DNA from: Arenibacter sp965652575 | Lineage (GTDB): Bacteria > Bacteroidota > Bacteroidia > Flavobacteriales > Flavobacteriaceae | DNA length: 8,214 bases | Direction: 5' to 3' | Assembly (NCBI GenBank): GCA_965652575.1 | Contig: CBFGWQ010000174.1 | Location: 1 to 8,214, forward strand | Shown here: piece after piece, positions 6,843 to 8,214 of the stretch | How positions within the stretch are numbered: position 1 is the first letter of the stretch | Layout: each line of letters begins with the position of its first letter | Made by a program: the position numbers and the translations under genes | Notes under the pieces: generated by a model | The model's input: the letters and a program-made list of their open reading frames with translations, nothing else | Told to the model about the DNA's origin: nothing | Database searches by the model: none

Positions 6843-8195
6843 ATGAATCGCTTCAAAATTTCCCTAAAAATAATTCTATCCATTTCGTTAATTTTCTTTT
6901 TTACAGCTGGGGTTCAAGGCCAATTTTTAAAGAATTTGGGCAAGCGGGCAGAAAGAGCCGTAGAGCGCACGGTAGAAAACAGGGTAGATAGGGAGGTTTC
7001 CAAGAAAACCGATACAGCTTTGGACAGCATATTGGAACCCGGCAACAATGATTCGTCCACCCCTCCTGTACCCAACCCTACCAATAAGGGCGGTACCAAT
7101 ATGCCCTCAGGCCAGGGTATTCCAGGAAATGAAAACGGTAACTCGGACAGTGGCACTACGGTGGCCCCGGGTACCGCCAAAACCATCCAAGTGTACAGTA
7201 AGTTTGACTATGTACCCGGGGACAAGCCTTTATTTTTTGATGATTTCTCAAGTGATTTCATTGGCGACTTCCCATCCAAATGGAATACCAATGGTGGTGG
7301 AGAGGTAGTATCCATAAATGATTCTGGAGAAAAGTGGTTGGAATTAATCTCGGGATACAACATCTATTTTATTCCAGACGTACCAAATCTACCCGAGGAA
7401 TACACCATTGAATTTGATGTAATGGCCCTTGGATTGGACAACAAGACTTCTTCTACAGCCTTTCTTAGGGTAGATTTAAGTGATGACAACAAATTTAAGG
7501 AAGGGGCCAATTTCGTACACGCGCAGATTCCCTTTTGCCTATATTCCCCTGTAGGCATCACCATGGCCAATCACATTAATCATAAAAGGGAAATATACAG
7601 TGTTGTAAAGGCCGATCTCAGGGATGAAATTGTGGACAGACCACATATTTCCATCGCCGTTAATAAACAGCGATTTCGGTTATGGGTCAACGAAGAAAAA
7701 CATATTGATATTCCAAGAATGGTGCCCCAGGGGGCCGTATTGAAAGCCTTAAAATTCCATATGAACAATTTTAAAGACGGAAAGGAACGTATTTTTATTT
7801 CCAACTTGAAAGTTGCGGAGGGCGGAATGGACCTTAGACGTAAATTAATCTCGGAGGGGGAAGTCTCCACCAATGGCATTTTGTTCGATTCCGGATCGGC
7901 CAATATTCAACCCTCGTCCATGGGGGTCATTCGACAAATTTCCCAAGTTTTGCAGGAAGACAATGCCATAAAGCTAATGATTATTGGACATACCGATGCC
8001 GATGGCCCCGGAGATACCAATCTAGAACTGTCCCAAAAACGGGCCGCTGCAGTAAAAAATGCCCTTATAACCGTTTATGGCATTGCAGACGACCGGCTTC
8101 AAACTGAAGGAAAAGGAGAAAGCGAGCCCATAGCGGACAATAATTCTCCCGATGGCAAAGCCCAGAACAGACGTGTCGTTTTCAAGAAAATATAA
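6843..8195 (+). CDS. OmpA-family peptidoglycan-binding envelope protein
   Basis: This 450-residue secreted protein probably links the outer membrane or periplasm to the cell wall. Residues 1-26 are a signal peptide with a long hydrophobic core (IILSISLIFFFTAG), probably cut after VQG. Residues about 28-65 form a highly charged, probably helical segment (KRAERAVERTVENRVDREV). A Pro/Gly/Asn/Ser-rich linker runs to about 115. Residues about 118-330 start with FFDDFSSDF and look like a concanavalin/LamG-type jelly roll. The C-terminal OmpA domain (about 340-450) is clear: FDSGSANIQPSS, then GHTDADGPGDTNLELSQKRA, ending QNRRVVFKK. Asp385 and Arg400, the pair that grips diaminopimelate in peptidoglycan, have the same 15-residue spacing as in E. 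coli OmpA. There is no N-terminal beta-barrel, unlike classical OmpA. The ligand of the middle domain is unknown. ATG 6843 directly precedes the signal peptide. Confidence 0.9.
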   Translation: MNRFKISLKIILSISLIFFFTAGVQGQFLKNLGKRAERAVERTVENRVDREVSKKTDTALDSILEPGNNDSSTPPVPNPTNKGGTNMPSGQGIPGNENGNSDSGTTVAPGTAKTIQVYSKFDYVPGDKPLFFDDFSSDFIGDFPSKWNTNGGGEVVSINDSGEKWLELISGYNIYFIPDVPNLPEEYTIEFDVMALGLDNKTSSTAFLRVDLSDDNKFKEGANFVHAQIPFCLYSPVGITMANHINHKREIYSVVKADLRDEIVDRPHISIAVNKQRFRLWVNEEKHIDIPRMVPQGAVLKALKFHMNNFKDGKERIFISNLKVAEGGMDLRRKLISEGEVSTNGILFDSGSANIQPSSMGVIRQISQVLQEDNAIKLMIIGHTDADGPGDTNLELSQKRAAAVKNALITVYGIADDRLQTEGKGESEPIADNNSPDGKAQNRRVVFKKI

Positions 8196-8214
8196 TGAAA
8201 TAATGCAAACTTTT

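Noticed and set aside
7580..7903. 107-codon minus-strand frame antisense to the OmpA-family gene
   Set aside because: Shadow frame opposite a clear coding sequence; no independent evidence.
8203..8214. ATG at 8203 as the start of another gene after the OmpA gene
   Set aside because: Only four codons remain before the window ends, so a real gene cannot be distinguished from chance.

Overview
The window looks like chromosomal DNA of a marine-type member of the Flavobacteriaceae (Bacteroidota). Three things point there. The partial 16S rRNA gene has flavobacterial features. Several intergenic regions carry the Bacteroidota promoter -7 element TAnnTTTG. The proteins are typical of the phylum: a Porin_10-type outer-membrane protein, a lipoprotein, and an OmpA-like envelope protein. 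The genus cannot be fixed from 333 bases of 16S.

Layout from left to right. Positions 1-333 hold the 5' end of a 16S rRNA gene on the minus strand; the rest of the rRNA operon lies outside the window to the left. Its leader (about 334-498) and a well-formed promoter (504-535) follow. Upstream of that promoter, also on the minus strand, is a complete putative porin gene (676-2664). A 393-bp divergent intergenic region (2665-3057) separates it from two plus-strand genes: rnhB for ribonuclease HII (3058-3654), and 29 nt later a large lipoprotein gene (3684-6143). The lipoprotein probably starts at ATG 3684, because the TTG 18 nt upstream lies inside a likely promoter element. A 699-bp stretch without a convincing gene (6144-6842) contains several hairpins and a repeat-like palindromic cluster. 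The window ends with an OmpA-family gene (6843-8195).

The genes do not form an obvious dedicated pathway. RNase HII is housekeeping (removal of ribonucleotides from DNA). The porin, the lipoprotein and the OmpA protein are all exported envelope proteins, with predicted places in the outer membrane, on a membrane facing the periplasm, and bound to peptidoglycan respectively.

No phage, insertion sequence, CRISPR array, toxin-antitoxin or defence system is visible. The items most worth a second look are a 16-bp palindrome overlapping the putative lipoprotein promoter, the short leaders predicted for the porin and lipoprotein genes, the palindrome cluster at 6681-6770, and the multi-domain architecture of the lipoprotein and the OmpA protein. 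I see no strong case for an undescribed system.
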